From the NCBI GenBank assembly GCA_001584585.1, contig LSYV01000076.1:265738-329737 (forward strand): a stretch of DNA of 64,000 nt. The letters run 5' to 3'. The number at the start of each line of letters is the position of its first letter. The first letter of the stretch is position 1. The notes under the pieces were generated by a model. It was not told the DNA's origin and ran no database searches. It worked only from the letters and a program-made list of their open reading frames with translations. The stretch comes from Gonium pectorale. Taxonomy: Eukaryota; Chlorophyta; Chlorophyceae; Chlamydomonadales; Volvocaceae. Position numbers and translations under genes: made by a program. This document shows positions 1 through 11,557 of the stretch, piece by piece.

Positions 1-673
1 CTCCGCTTGCACTCGTCAATCGGTTCCAGAGGACACCATGCCCCCAGCTCAAGGCCAGTGCACAGAAAGATGATCTGAGCCCAACGAGTGCCGTGACGGC
101 AGCACGTCCACAAAGAACAAGGGAGACACAAAGGAGCATCCCAGTTACTAAATGTATAGTGAGCGCCTTCCGGCAAGTTCAGATCTGCCACTCACACCGG
201 GGCGCGACCAGCCGCCCTGACAGCCAGAAGGACATGGCGTCCGAACAGTCCGACAGTCATTATATGTTCTCAGGTAAAGGTCAGATTGCGCACGAGAAGG
301 CAGTTGGGGAATCAACTTGCGCGGCCGCCAACAAATGTGCAGATGGCCCCGAACGCATCGGATGTGCCCCACACACTATATCAGTATAAACATTCCCACT
401 GCTGCAACCCATTGCTTTCAACACGGAAAAGCAAGGCTGCTCATGTAGTCAATGGGTACGCACACTGGCAACTAACCAGTGACATGGTCAACACCTGCCA
501 CCAGGCGACGCCTAAAGAATGGAAGCCTATGTAAAGCACAAACCCCATGCATCTGCGAGCATCTCCAGACCCAGCGTGTTTCGCAGTCCAGCTGCCCTTC
601 CCTGCCCCTCGAGATTCCCATTTCCCTCATCAGCATCCCGTACAGCTCCCTTCGAAGCCTGCTACGACTGCGT
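1..673. other. Intergenic, 3' flank of the 14-3-3 gene
   Basis: No coding region is supported here. Open frames are short and unlike any family I know. It probably holds the 3' UTR of the 14-3-3 gene, but I see no TGTAA on the minus strand. Confidence 0.5.
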
Positions 674-2146
674 TCAAGGGTCAGCGTCCTCGACCTTCAT
701 GTCAGCTCCCTCCCGGTCATCGCCGGCCGCGGGGTCCTGCAAGGTTGAGGGTGCAAGGAAGGGAATACACATAGAAGTAGTAAACATAGAGCATGGCAAG
801 AAACACGTTGGCGATCCCAACTGAACCATGTAAACCGAGTACGATGTGTAGAGGGGGAAAAGAGAGACGAGGTTGCGCTGCCCTGGGACCGCACATGCCA
901 CCCCATGTCGCCGAACCTAGGAGACAATGGCGGGCGCGGGCTGCCCCCGGAAACCCTTGCAGCATTGTCAAATTGCAGACCACCATTCCTCGCCCGCTTC
1001 GCAGCCTCGAAAGCGGTACCAGGGGAACTGCTTCAGAACCCCGCAGCGAAGAGCCACACCGCTCGCCAACTCCAGAAGTGATGCTAATGTATTCATTTAC
1101 ATAGACAGTGGCAAGCAACGATGGGTATGGGAGAGGGGGGAACCTCACCTGCATGTCGGAAGTCCACAGTGTGAGGTTGTCGCGCAGCAGCTGCATGATG
1201 AGCGTGCTGTCCTTGTAGGACTCCTCGCCGAGCGAGTCCAGCTCAGCAATCGCCTCATCGAAGGCCTGCGCGGCAACAAGGCAACGTCACAGGCTGACCT
1301 TCGGGCCCCCCGGACGCCTGACCCCGCACAACTGACCTGCTTAGCCAGGTGGCACGCGCGCTCTGGCGAGTTCAGAATCTCGTAGTAGAAGACGGAGAAG
1401 TTGAGGGCCAGGCCCAGGCGAATGGGGTGCGTCGGCGGAAGGTCCACCAGAGCGATGTCCTGGGGGAGCGGGAGGCGCGACAGCGGGACATTCAGTGAAT
1501 ATTTGCTGGTCGGCTGGGCTGTTCTGCGCGAATGAGGCTCTCCAGCTCCCCACCTGCGCGGCCTTGTAAGCGAGCAGGGTGTGCTCCGCGGCCTCCTTGC
1601 GGTCCGCGCCGGTCTTAAACTCGGCCAGGTACCGGTGGTAGTCACCCTTCATCTTCAGGTAGAAGACCTTGCTCTCGCCGGTCGAGGCGGTGGGGATCAG
1701 GTGGTCGTCCAGCAGCTGGAGAATGCTGGCGCAGATTTTGCTGAGCTCCTCCTCCACCTAGCGCAGACGGCATCAGAAGGGCCACGACGTGAAGGCCAGT
1801 GCGGGGGGCTGGCCGGACGGCCTGCCGAAGGTTCCCATGGCGACGATCAAGCCCTGGTCCGAAAGCAGCTTACCACAGTGCGGTACTTGCGAATGCGCTG
1901 GACGTGGTCCTCATTGCCCTTGCTCTCCTCCTTCTGCTCTATGCTGGAAATGATGCGCCACGAGGCGCGGCGAGCGCCAATGACGTTCTTGTAGGCCACC
2001 GACAGCAGGTTGCGCTCCTCCACGGTCAGCTCCTGGTCGTGAACCATCTTAGCGACCTTCTTCATCTCCTCAACCATCTCGTCATAGCGCTCAGCCTGCT
2101 CGGCAAGCTTCGCCATGTACACGCACTCTTCGCGATCGACCGACAT
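674..2146 (-). CDS. 14-3-3 protein
   Basis: Phosphoserine/phosphothreonine-binding adaptor that works as a cytosolic or nuclear dimer. Five exons (complement): 1874-2146, 1554-1757, 1337-1459, 1149-1265 and 674-736, giving 259 aa with every junction in phase and the usual family length. The start is [20 protein letters not shown], the typical helix-A opening. The phosphopeptide pocket residues are present: Lys and Arg in [12 protein letters not shown], and Arg-Tyr in [11 protein letters not shown]. The C-terminal family signature is intact ([18 protein letters not shown]). The last exon encodes only an acidic tail ending MKVEDADP after a 412-bp intron, as in other algal 14-3-3 proteins. Donors are GTNNG-like and acceptors CAG or TAG. 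Which isoform it is cannot be told. The identification is firm. Confidence 0.96.
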
Positions 2147-2951
2147 TGTGCCTAAATTTGGTGTGAGTGGCTATGAAGTGAAACTACTGGACGCGTCAGA
2201 GTGACCCGGGTGTTCCAGTGGGGTGGCAAAAGGAAATTCGCGCGGTCTTCGAGCCGGGCGGGGCAGTGGGGGCCCTATGGGTACGGCAACTTCGGACGCT
2301 TGAACCTGCGGCAACGATGGCGCACTCGAGGGGACTGTGGCCCTAAGACCCACAGGTGACTAGCACAGTACACGTGCATTCCCCAACTGATACGACTGTC
2401 GTATGTCCCGAGGAGAGTTGAATTTACGAGCCGCCCGACTGCCTAGGCACGGGGCACTGGCACGGGTGGTTGGCTACGCGCCTGGCGAGTCGGTCGAGGA
2501 AGCGGGGATTCCGAGGTCGTGGGCACCTGATTTGAATGCCCGCGCCCGCCCGCCACCCTGTCGGAGGCGCTGTGATGGACGGTGCCGACGCAAAGCCGCT
2601 TTGCAGAGCATTGTTGGGCGCCAAGGGTTGTGAGAAGATGGGGAGTCGCGGATGCGTCGTTCGTCGGACCGGAGACTTGGGTGGGACGAGGTGGATGGAT
2701 CGATGGTCTGGCACTGGTAATGGCCAACGACGCCCCATTCAGCCCATTCGTCGTGGGATCAGCTGCTGGGACTTGTTCAAGAAGAGGAACCGCCATTCTT
2801 ATAACGGCCTTTCGCATACGTTACGGAAACCCTTCTGTAGACGTATGTGGACACATGCCTGCGCTGGGGAGGGGGAGAACCACTAATAGCGGAGCCCAGA
2901 CTTAGCAGCGCCCTAACCCGCTCTTAACAGAAGCGTATGTACCCGCCCGCC

Positions 2952-3045
2952 CTATTGGGAACGTCGCGCCTTCGGGCGTGTATGGCCGTAGAGGCGGGCT
3001 CCCTCTTTCTCTGCAGATTTCTCTTTTTTCGTATGTAGCTGCAGC
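2952..3045 (+). repeat. Dispersed short repeat, copy 1 (full)
   Basis: Contains a CTTCGGGCGTGTATG-like head, a GTAGAGGC middle and a TTTCTCTGCAGATTTCTC tail followed by a T-run. Related copies lie near 14.7, 20.2, 20.8, 20.9, 23.0 and 35.6 kb. No coding capacity was seen. Confidence 0.7.
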
Positions 3046-4225
3046 CGTCTGCACCTGCGCGGATGCGTACGGGACTCACCCCGATCCTCAGCAACGAACA
3101 CTGCACGGCCGACACGGCATGACACGGGCACATATCCGCATAACCTTTTGGCCTCCCGTTGCTGTGTATTAACGCAGATCGCGCTCACAGCGGGCCGGCG
3201 GGTTTGGGCGGTTTCACTTCGACTTCTTGCGCCTCGAAACAGGATCACTCGTGCAAGTGTACACCGGCCACCTGGTGGGAGCCGGTGTTCAGAGGACGAA
3301 TAGAGGGTTCACAAGCAACGTCTTAGTGCTGGAAGCCTGTGTTCTGACCACGACGGGAGGGTTTCGGCTTTAGGCCGGAGTCAGCGGAGAGGCCCTTTTC
3401 CCCGCACCCAGAGCTACCCCAGTGCGTAGTCGGGGGCGCCTCAGCATTCGTAAGCGACAACACGTTACATGGCCAGTGACTCCGCGGGGCAGTATAAGGA
3501 CCTGGTGCGTCAGCGCAGTGACGCCGCAGCCGAAGGCAAGACCTACAAGGCGCAGCAATGCAGCTGCGAGTGCTCGCGCCAATCATCCCACCGCAATCCC
3601 GCCAGGCGGGCGGGTAAGATGTGCACACATCCAAACTCAGTCCATCCCAACTAGTCCATCCCAGAGCTGTTACAGATTATGAGCCGGGGGCTAGGTGCTG
3701 CAGCGCCTCGAACCGGATAGTGTCACAAATGCGTGACACAGCTTGCGTCAAGTCTCACGAGCTGCCCACCAGTATGTACAGTATGTCCTCGTTCCGTGCC
3801 CGCTGTCCGTCTGAGCACATGCACGTCGTACGGCCAACACCTTCCCGGTCAGGGCATTGCAGCACAGCCAGGATTAGCAGTGGGCCAACACTTGTCCGGA
3901 GCCCCACTGTGTAGGCAAACCAAGGAAGTGCACCGTCTTCCTGCGCTCCAGGAACAAGCAGACCGACCCACGCCCGCGACGGCCAGGCATAACCTTCCCT
4001 TCCTCCGTGCGCGCGCCGCGACGGTCGCACCAAACGGCTTCCATCGCCGTCCAGGCCACGATTCCCGCCCTGGTACTGCCGGGCCGCGCAGGCCGCCGCC
4101 GGATGCTACCTACCTCCCTGCCGTGCTTGGCTCCTGCCCCATCTCCAGGTGCCACTCCACCGCTCCCAGCGCACGCGGAGGGCGCCCCGAGCACGCCCTC
4201 CGCGTCCAGCGTGCAGCTCCCCGGG

Positions 4226-4230
4226 TTACA
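4226..4230 (-). terminator. TGTAA poly(A) signal for ARMC2
   Basis: TGTAA on the minus strand about 190 bp past the ARMC2 stop codon. This pentamer is the usual poly(A) signal of chlorophyte nuclear genes. The assignment to this gene is inferred from position. Confidence 0.5.
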
Positions 4231-4417
4231 CCGCCGCCTGACGCTTTCTGGGACCACCGTGCTCTGCAGCGCCCGCCCGCCCGCATCCACGGGCCGCAAG
4301 CGCCATGCGCAGACCCTACTGCGGTCAGCGCTCTGCCCTCTTGGGCACTGCGCCTGCACTCAGATTGACCCGAGACATCATCCCTGCAAGTGTACCCGCC
4401 ACAGCGGCGCCGACCCA

Positions 4418-7400
4418 TCACTCCGGGAGCACCTCCAGCTCATCGCAACTCATGCGCTGCTGCAGCCGCCGCATCTGGCCCGCCAGCCGCCCCAGCACGC
4501 TGCCCATCTCCTCGCCCTCTGCCACCGCGCTGCCCTCCAGCAGCTCCACGATGCCCAGCACCTCCCCCACCTCCTCCCGGCTGAAGCTGCTGCTCGCGCC
4601 GCCGTCGGCGCCTCCACTGCTGCCAGAAGCCATGGCGGCAGCGGCGGCGTCCCCTTCGTCGGCGGACGCGACGTTGAACAGGGCCTTGCAGACCACCTCT
4701 ACCAGCGCCTCGTCGCGCTCGCTGAGCTCTCCCTGCGCCACGGTGCGCCCGAGCAGCTCCACCAGGCGGCCCACACCACCCAGCCCGCACAGCGCGGCGC
4801 GGCGCGAGGCGTCCATTGTGAAGTTGACGAGAGTGCCGCACACCGAGTAGAGCACCTCGGAGTTGCTGTGGTCAAGGAGCAGCACGAGCGCGTCCACGAT
4901 GCGCGTGGCCTGGAGTATCGGATATCGTGGGCGGGGCGGGAGGGGCGGGGCGGATGGGTCGCAGAGAGGACAGCTGGAGGGCAGGCAAGGAGAAGCCCGC
5001 ACGCCATGCGGCGCTGGTGCGCGGTGGAAGCTGCGAGGTGCATACAAAACGTGGGTGGGGCCCCGACGCTGGCTCACAGCGGACGTAGCGGCGACCAGGG
5101 TATGCAGTACAGCCAAAGGGCGGTGCAGACGAGAGGCCCCACAAACCCCAACTGGATGATTGCGGCAGAAGAAGCTTAATTCTTACACCGCTACGCCCTA
5201 CTTGCCATCGCCTTACCCACTCGCATCCGCCGTCACGCCAGTAGACCCTTATGCGTGGGGTCTTCCGGCTGGGCCGTGTTGTGGGGGACCGCCAGTCCGT
5301 CCGCACACGGCCAGCACCATTGCCATCTAAACTCCCTGCTGTGACCCTTATGTGCGGCGTGCCGTTGTACAGCGCTCCACTTTCCCCCCAATACCCCGCC
5401 CTGTGTTCCTGAGTTTTAGGAACTCGGCAGTGGGTTTGCGCATGGCGTGACTCTGCTTGCCCCTGCGCTTTCCCCTGGATGTTCCATTGCCGTCACTCAT
5501 CACCAATCCCGCCACTGTATCGCCGCCGTCGTCCGTCCGCCCTTCTCGTAGGGCAGTGCAAATGATGGGCAGGTTTGAACAGTCCGGGACGTCCGTCTGG
5601 GCAGACCTGCGCTCGCGAGGTCCGTGCTGTGCCGTGTGCTGGGTTGGTTGGGAAGGGTGGCTATCCCTTCCTTAGACATTTTCCAGGTTTACGCAACCCT
5701 ATCGCGTTGCACACGACGAACCGATTGGTCGCGCTGACATTGCGGTCTCATAGGTCGCCTACGACTCGGCCCAGACCACCACAAAATCATTGACTCTCAT
5801 TGCGATTCGGCGTCACGTGTTGTGACCCGTTTCCTGCCCTCCTGCCCCAGTTGTACCCGCGGCCTGTAACCCCGCCGGCGCGCAGCCCCCCGCAGTCCCA
5901 ACCCCGCGGCTCACCTGCATGTAGTCCCGCACGTCGGGCGAGCGTGAGAAGTTGCCGTACACGCGGGCCGCCTCGATGACCGCCTCCTCGTTGTCGCACA
6001 TTAGCAGCGGCGTGATGCGGGGCAGCAGGCGGGCGGCGGGCAGGCAGAGGACCTGGAGGGGTGGGGCGGGGCGGGCGGACGCGAGAGCAGCGGGAGCGGC
6101 GCGTTGGCCACAGGCCGGAGCGAATGCGCGATATGGAGGGAGCGCGGTTAGAGGGAGTAGTACAGCAACGACGGATGCGCGTGCTAGCAATCGCAGGAAA
6201 AGAACGGTTCTGCGGCCGCACGCCTGCAGCATTCTGTGCAAGAACAGTACTCACATGCACGGGTTTCCACTGCTCTCTGTCGGCACCACCGTAGCGCACC
6301 CAAACCCACACATCCACCCATGCCCGCGCAAACGCATCCACTTCGTTCAAGAAAGTAAGGGCTCTCTGAGCCCAATCCCTCACCGCCTCCCAGCGCGCCA
6401 TCCACACCCACGCCCACCTTGTTTGTGAAGCCCGCGGCGGGGTCAGATTGGTAGAAGGAGAGGTTGGTGAGCGCGCACACGGTGTTGAGCACCAGCTCCT
6501 CCGCGCCCTCGAAGCTGTACCCCTCCAGCAGCGCCAGCAGCGCGCCCGCCACATGCTCCTCCTCCGCCAGGCTGGTGCCCGCGGGCGGCCAGATGGCCAG
6601 GTTGGCGGTCAGGCGCAGAAGCTTCACCAGGCAGTCCTCGTGGCTGGCGGCGCGGGACAGCCTGCGGCCGGGGAAACGGCACAGGAGGGCGTGTGTGAGG
6701 CCGCGCGACATAAGGAGCACGGCACCACCTTTCCCCTGCCCCGCACCGGGAGACAGACCACAGATGCTCACCGGTCTGTTGCCGAGCTGCCGCCACCGGC
6801 GCCCTCCGAGGGCGGGCCCCCGAAGGCGTACCGCTGCAGCACACCCACCACCGTCACCAGCGAGAAGGGCACGTCGCACACCTGCGAGGCGGGCCAGCGG
6901 AAACGCAACCCGGGGTGCAGGAGGCATATGCGAGATCAGGAGCGCCCCGACATGGCGGCCCATGCAAAAGGGAAACTTTGGGTAACCGACCCCCGGCTGC
7001 CATCAAGGGGACTGCCCTTTAGGGCTAGCGCCTCGACGTTCCATCTCAGCAGGATACGCCTTGCAAAGTCTTCAATACCGGGTCTTGACCAGCTCTTTGC
7101 CTCGACACGCTCATTTCCCAACCCCCGCGCTTGCCCTCGTGCTCCCCGTACATGGGCCCACCTGCTCCCGGTACTGGTTACTGTGCGTGGTGAGGTTGCC
7201 CAGCACGAAGGCCACCCGCAGCAGGATGGCCCGGTTGTCCGCGTACTGGCCCAGCAGCTGGACCTGCAGCGTCGTCAGGGGTCGGTGCCCGAAGAGTTGA
7301 GAGAGCACATTTGTGTCACATTGCGCTCTGTGCACATTAACGGCACCAGGACGCGCGTGGTGGAGTGGAGCTGGGGGGGCCATGCAAGGCCAAGGGGTCA

Positions 7401-10400
7401 CATGGCGTCGGGCGGCAAAGCTCAGCCAGCGGTTCCGCCCCGGGCCGGCCGTACCCACCAGCAGCGGCGCGTACGCCGTATCCTCGGCCATGGCCGCCTG
7501 GCAGCCCTCGTGGAGGGACAGCTTGGACAGGATGCGACCCACGTTAAGCACCACCTCCACCTGCGGCGCGGCGGTGGACGGGCGTCACCATTGGGGCGAA
7601 GAAAGGGGGCGCCGTGGTACCGTGGGGGCGAAGAAAGCGCATGGGCGTACCCGCAGGCGCACGGGGTACCACGGAGGGGGCATCCCCACTTCGCCCCCAG
7701 GCGCTTTCAGCGCGCCGCCGGAATGCCATCTCGTGGCTCCTCCGGTTCGTTTGCGCCCGCGCGCGGTGCTACTTGCTTTGTCATGCTGTGTCCTCGCACC
7801 CTCCCATCGCTCCCCTGTCCCTCCCATGTGCAAATGCTGCTGGCGCCCAGCCCGCTCCTCCTAAACCCTGTTTCTTCATCGCCTTCACCTCTTGCGGACT
7901 CCGCCCCGCCCCACCTGCGTGCTCATGCCTGAGCAAGCCGCCCGCAGCGCCGGCAGCACGCCCGCCGCCAGGAAGGACTGCGCGTTCTGCGTGGGCACCG
8001 CCAGGTTGCGCAGCACGCCGCTGGCCTGCACCGCCACCTGCCCGCACGAGTCCGACAGCGTGTCGTCACCCGACTTTGCCTGCGTTTTACAGGCATCAAG
8101 GAAAAGAAACAATGGTTGTTTACGTTTGGCATGCAAACTGGGGAAGAGGGTCTACTGCGGGAGGCGCTGGGGCCGTGATCACTACGACGCCGCACATCTT
8201 GCAGTGGCCCACGCAACAGCAGTGGCCCACGCTAGCTTTGACAATCCGCATCATCCCGCCGCCACTCCCGCCCGCTCTACCGCAACAACAGCTCCCGCTC
8301 CTCATCCAGCCCCCTTCCAATCCCCACCCCCACCCCTTTCCCCTCGGCCACCCCCGTTGCGCCCCCCTCACCTGCTCCGCCAGCTGCTGCAGCAGCGCCG
8401 CCAGCACGTGCAGCGCGCCCAGCTTGATCAGGGAGCGCTGGTTGGAGGGCTCGTTGGAGATGTTCTTCAGCGTGCCGCTCATGTACACCAGGGGCTGGGG
8501 GGTTGGGGCCGGTGGTCATAGGAGCGGTCAGGTACACCGGCAAGCCCAAGGACATCGAGGCGGGCAACAAGAACCGAGTACGAATGCTAGTGTTGCTGCT
8601 GTCGGCGGCCCGCCTCATAGACTGGCCACTGGCAGCCGCCTAGCTCATCAACCGGCCACTAGCAGCCTGGCGCTTGAAGAGGCTATGGTGGCTTTGACGC
8701 GGGCAACGGAGTGGACTGCAAGGCAGCCTCCGTCCAACTATTGTGCGGTCCATCTGGAGGAGCGCCAGAGGACGCATGCATAGGTTAGTGCTGAAGCTCG
8801 CCGGCACCATTGGAGCACTTTCAAGGACCGGTAGTCAGCCTTGGGCGCGAGCCTGGGCAGCGGCAGCAGGCAGCCGGGGGGTGCAAGCGCATGCGCGCCG
8901 GCTGCCAGATTAAGTTGCAGCACACGACCTATAGCGGCGATGTTGTGTATGTTCCCCGGCGCGTCGCACCAGTCAACCTCGTTCATGAGATTCGTTCGCG
9001 CTTCGGACCATCATCTGCTGCCGCTGCCCAGGCTCGCGCCCAAGGCTGGTGACCGGCAGGGCGTCGACGTGCGAAGATGTGCGGCGACGATTCTTATGCC
9101 CCGCCCCCTACCCCACCCACGATCCCACCATCCCATGCAGCTGCGCCCGCACCGCCCTCTTCTTTTCTCGTCTGTTCACGTCGCCCGAGCCCCAACCCCA
9201 AGGACATGCCCAGCCCCCAGCGCCCGTGTATCCTGCCCGTCACCCTCCCACCCATTCCCCCATCCATCAGCTCACCCACCCACCCAGGCAGCCAGCGCGC
9301 CACCCACCTCGTGCATGTTGGCCGGGTTGCTGCTGCAGCGCGCACTGGCAACCATGATGTGCAGCGAGTGCAGCAGCGGCTCCAGCAGGCCCTCCCGCCG
9401 GAACAGCGGGTCGTGCTGGCCGTCCTTGCTCAACCGGTACAGCAGCTTGGCGGCCTGCAGCAGCGGCTGGCGGCTCTTGACGACGCGGAGCACCACGGCG
9501 CAGGCCTACGGGGCGGAGGAGAGGGTTTGTTGGGTTATAAGGCGTTCTCAGGCGCGGAGGGGAGGGGTCGTTGGGCTGGAAGGCGTTCTCAGGCGCGGAG
9601 GGGAGGGGTCGTTGGGTTGGAAGGCGTTCTCATGCGCGGAGAGGAGGGGTCGTTGGTTTTGAAGGCATTCTCAGGCACGGAGGAGCAGGGTGGGACGATA
9701 TTCAGCCCGTGGCCTAGCTGGGCGGTGACCATGCGGGTCAAACGATTGAGAGGCGTTAGTAGTGAAGCCCAAGGCGCATGTGATCCCGAGCCGTGCCGAG
9801 TGGTCGTAGGCTGCGTGGCGGAATGCCCCCAACGTCGCCCGGTTTCCCTTTCTGGGTCCAAGAACCCGCGAAGGATCTCGCTGGAAACCCCAAAACCAAG
9901 ACCGGGAACCGTAACAGCTAAAGCCCCTCTGTTCCGAGCGCCGGTTCCATCCCGCAAATGTTATAGGGATGCGGGTAGGGTTACGGGGATGAAGGGGAAA
10001 GGATCTAACCAACGATGAGCTGAACGCTGGCAGCGTTTGTCCCGTCCGGCGGCCAAGTCAGTCCTTGGGGGCTATAGAGTGGCGTGCGTGCGTGCGCATG
10101 AGCCGGGCGGTGGGGGGCGCGTTGGCGCAGGCGTTGGGCAAGGCCGTGCAATGAGTGGAAGCGGTCGCGATGCGCAACAGGGGTAGCGGGGCAAGCAAGA
10201 TACGCCCCTGCTATGCAAGCGCGCGTTGAGCCCGTGCAATACGAAAGTACGACCGCATTCGTGCCCACGACTAATTGTACCCTGCAGCTGGGATGGCAGC
10301 CTCTCGGGTAGACGCCCACGGACCGTGATGCGGCAAACTCACCCTACGGTCAGCGCGCGACTGGGGCAAGGTAGCCGCGGTAAGGCTTAGGCCCATGCAG

Positions 10401-11557
10401 CCGTCCCGAGCGCATTGCAGCTCCATCCCGCCACCTCTTGAAAACTTGCCGTCGCCGCCGCCGTGGCCCCCCGCAGGACCGCTCTCCTGCCCGTCCCCGT
10501 ATCCCTTCCCCGTCCCCGCCCTTCCCCATCGGGCCCTTCCCCGCACCTTCATGAGCAGCTCGCTGTTGCTGCTGTCCATGAGCCGGAACACGTGTTCCGC
10601 AATGGCCTCCCGCATCGTCAGCGCCACGCCGCTGCCGTCGCGAAAGCACGACGACGCCGAGTTAAGCCAGCGGGAGGAGCCCTCCCGCCGCCGCATCTCC
10701 TCCACCAACCCCACCAGCTTCCCCGTGTGCCCGCACAGCGTGCTGCTGCTGGCGCGCGCCGCGATGGCGCCGCTGAGATCCGTAAGCACGCCCTCCACAG
10801 CGCCCCGCCACCGTCATGAAGTCATCGCTNNNNNNNNNNNNNNNNNNNNCGAAGTCATCGCGTGGGGTCGGACGGACGGACGGGCCCGCCCGCGCCCGCA
10901 GAGCCGCCGCGGCCTGCCGGCTCGGCGACGGGCCTACCCGGCCCGCCGCCGCCGTAGAGCCCACTGCCGCCGCGGCTGCTTGCCGCGCCTCGTGCTGTTT
11001 GCTACGTGGCGGGCGGCGGCGCCGCGGGCGCGGCGGGCGCTGCCGTCGCAGCCGCCCCTTGTCCCACAGCCGCTGCTGCTAACGCGTTTCCTGCTCCTGC
11101 CCCTGCAGAAGCCGCTGCCGTCGACGGTTCATCCTCGTCGTCCGAGTACTGGGCGAACGCCGCCAGGTCCAGCACCTGCGCTCCGTTGCCCATGTCCTGC
11201 ACGCCCGGGGGCGGCCCCGGATAGCGCTCAGTGATGGGGTCCATGTCTGACAGGGCTGCAGAGCCGGGCCGGCCGCGGGAGGTGCCGGGCCGCGGGGGCA
11301 GGTCGTCGTTGCGCCGCGGGTCCAGCAAGGGCCCTTCGCCGCCCTCGATAAAGACGCCGTAGCTGAACTCCGCCGCCAGCTGCCCCGCGGCGGCGTGCGC
11401 GTGCCCGTGTGGGGGCTGCCCGTGGGCCGAGGAGGAGGCAACTGAGGCGGAGGAGGAGGCAGTGGCGGGAAGGGAGAAGGGCGAGGACGCGGAGCCCGAC
11501 GCGCTCCGGCCGGGCGGGTCCGATGCGGCGCCCCCCTGGAGCCCTGGGCGCGGAAAG
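4418..11557 (-). CDS. ARMC2: ARMC2-like armadillo-repeat protein (radial spoke transport adaptor), 5' end unresolved
   Basis: Armadillo-repeat protein. In Chlamydomonas ARMC2 (PF27) is described as an adaptor linking radial spokes to intraflagellar transport. Secure exons (complement): 4418-4909, 5915-6052, 6418-6661, 6772-6881, 7162-7263, 7459-7560, 7915-8079, 8372-8494, 9308-9505 and 10547-about 10798. Together they give about 641 C-terminal residues in one frame. Family hallmarks include RVAFVLGNLTTHSNQYREQ, LVYMSGTLKNISNEPSNQR and LLQAAKLLYRLSKDGQHDPL. Upstream, a Ser/Ala/Pro-rich exon (about 11002-11557) contains DPITERYPGPPP. Between them lies a 20-N gap with in-frame stops beside it, so the junction and the start codon cannot be set. 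A decoy start near 12182 is possible but unsupported. The C-terminal identification is strong; the 5' model is weak. Confidence 0.85.
7590..7720. repeat. Imperfect inverted repeat in an ARMC2 intron
   Basis: The motif GGGGGCGAAGAAAGCGC (about 7625) reappears, imperfectly, in inverted form as CTTCGCCCCCAGGCGCTTTC (about 7690), with GGTACC on both arms. It lies wholly inside the intron between the exons 7459-7560 and 7915-8079. It may be a fold-back element remnant. Confidence 0.4.
9511..9695. repeat. Minisatellite of about 41-bp units in an ARMC2 intron
   Basis: Three to four degenerate tandem copies with the core AAGGCGTTCTCAGGCGCGGA followed by GGGGAGGGGTCGTTGG. The period is not a multiple of three, so long open frames across it on the plus strand are artefacts. 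It starts just upstream, in gene sense, of the exon 9308-9505. Confidence 0.75.
10830..10849. other. Assembly gap (20 N) in ARMC2
   Basis: Twenty N flanked on both sides by the same 11-mer GAAGTCATCGC (10818-10828 and 10851-10861). The gap therefore probably hides a contig-end overlap and may contain no missing sequence. Confidence 0.9.

Larger units (their letters stand above)
2147..4417. other. Intergenic between 14-3-3 and ARMC2
   Basis: No supported gene in this 2.3 kb. It contains the 14-3-3 5' flank, one full copy of the dispersed repeat (about 2952-3045) and, near 4.2 kb, the likely 3' UTR of ARMC2. Open frames on either strand have no recognisable domain and overlap each other in the way GC-rich noncoding DNA does. 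Confidence 0.5.

Noticed and set aside
4007..5179. 390-codon plus-strand open frame
   Set aside because: It is antisense to the last ARMC2 exon and its 3' flank. Codon content is dictated by the GC-rich coding exon on the other strand and no domain is visible.
6448..8783. Overlapping plus-strand open frames of 389-494 codons
   Set aside because: They run antisense through ARMC2 exons and introns and contain no family motif.
9077..10018. Apparent repetitive protein on the plus strand
   Set aside because: The repetition comes from the 41-bp minisatellite read in shifting frames within an ARMC2 intron.
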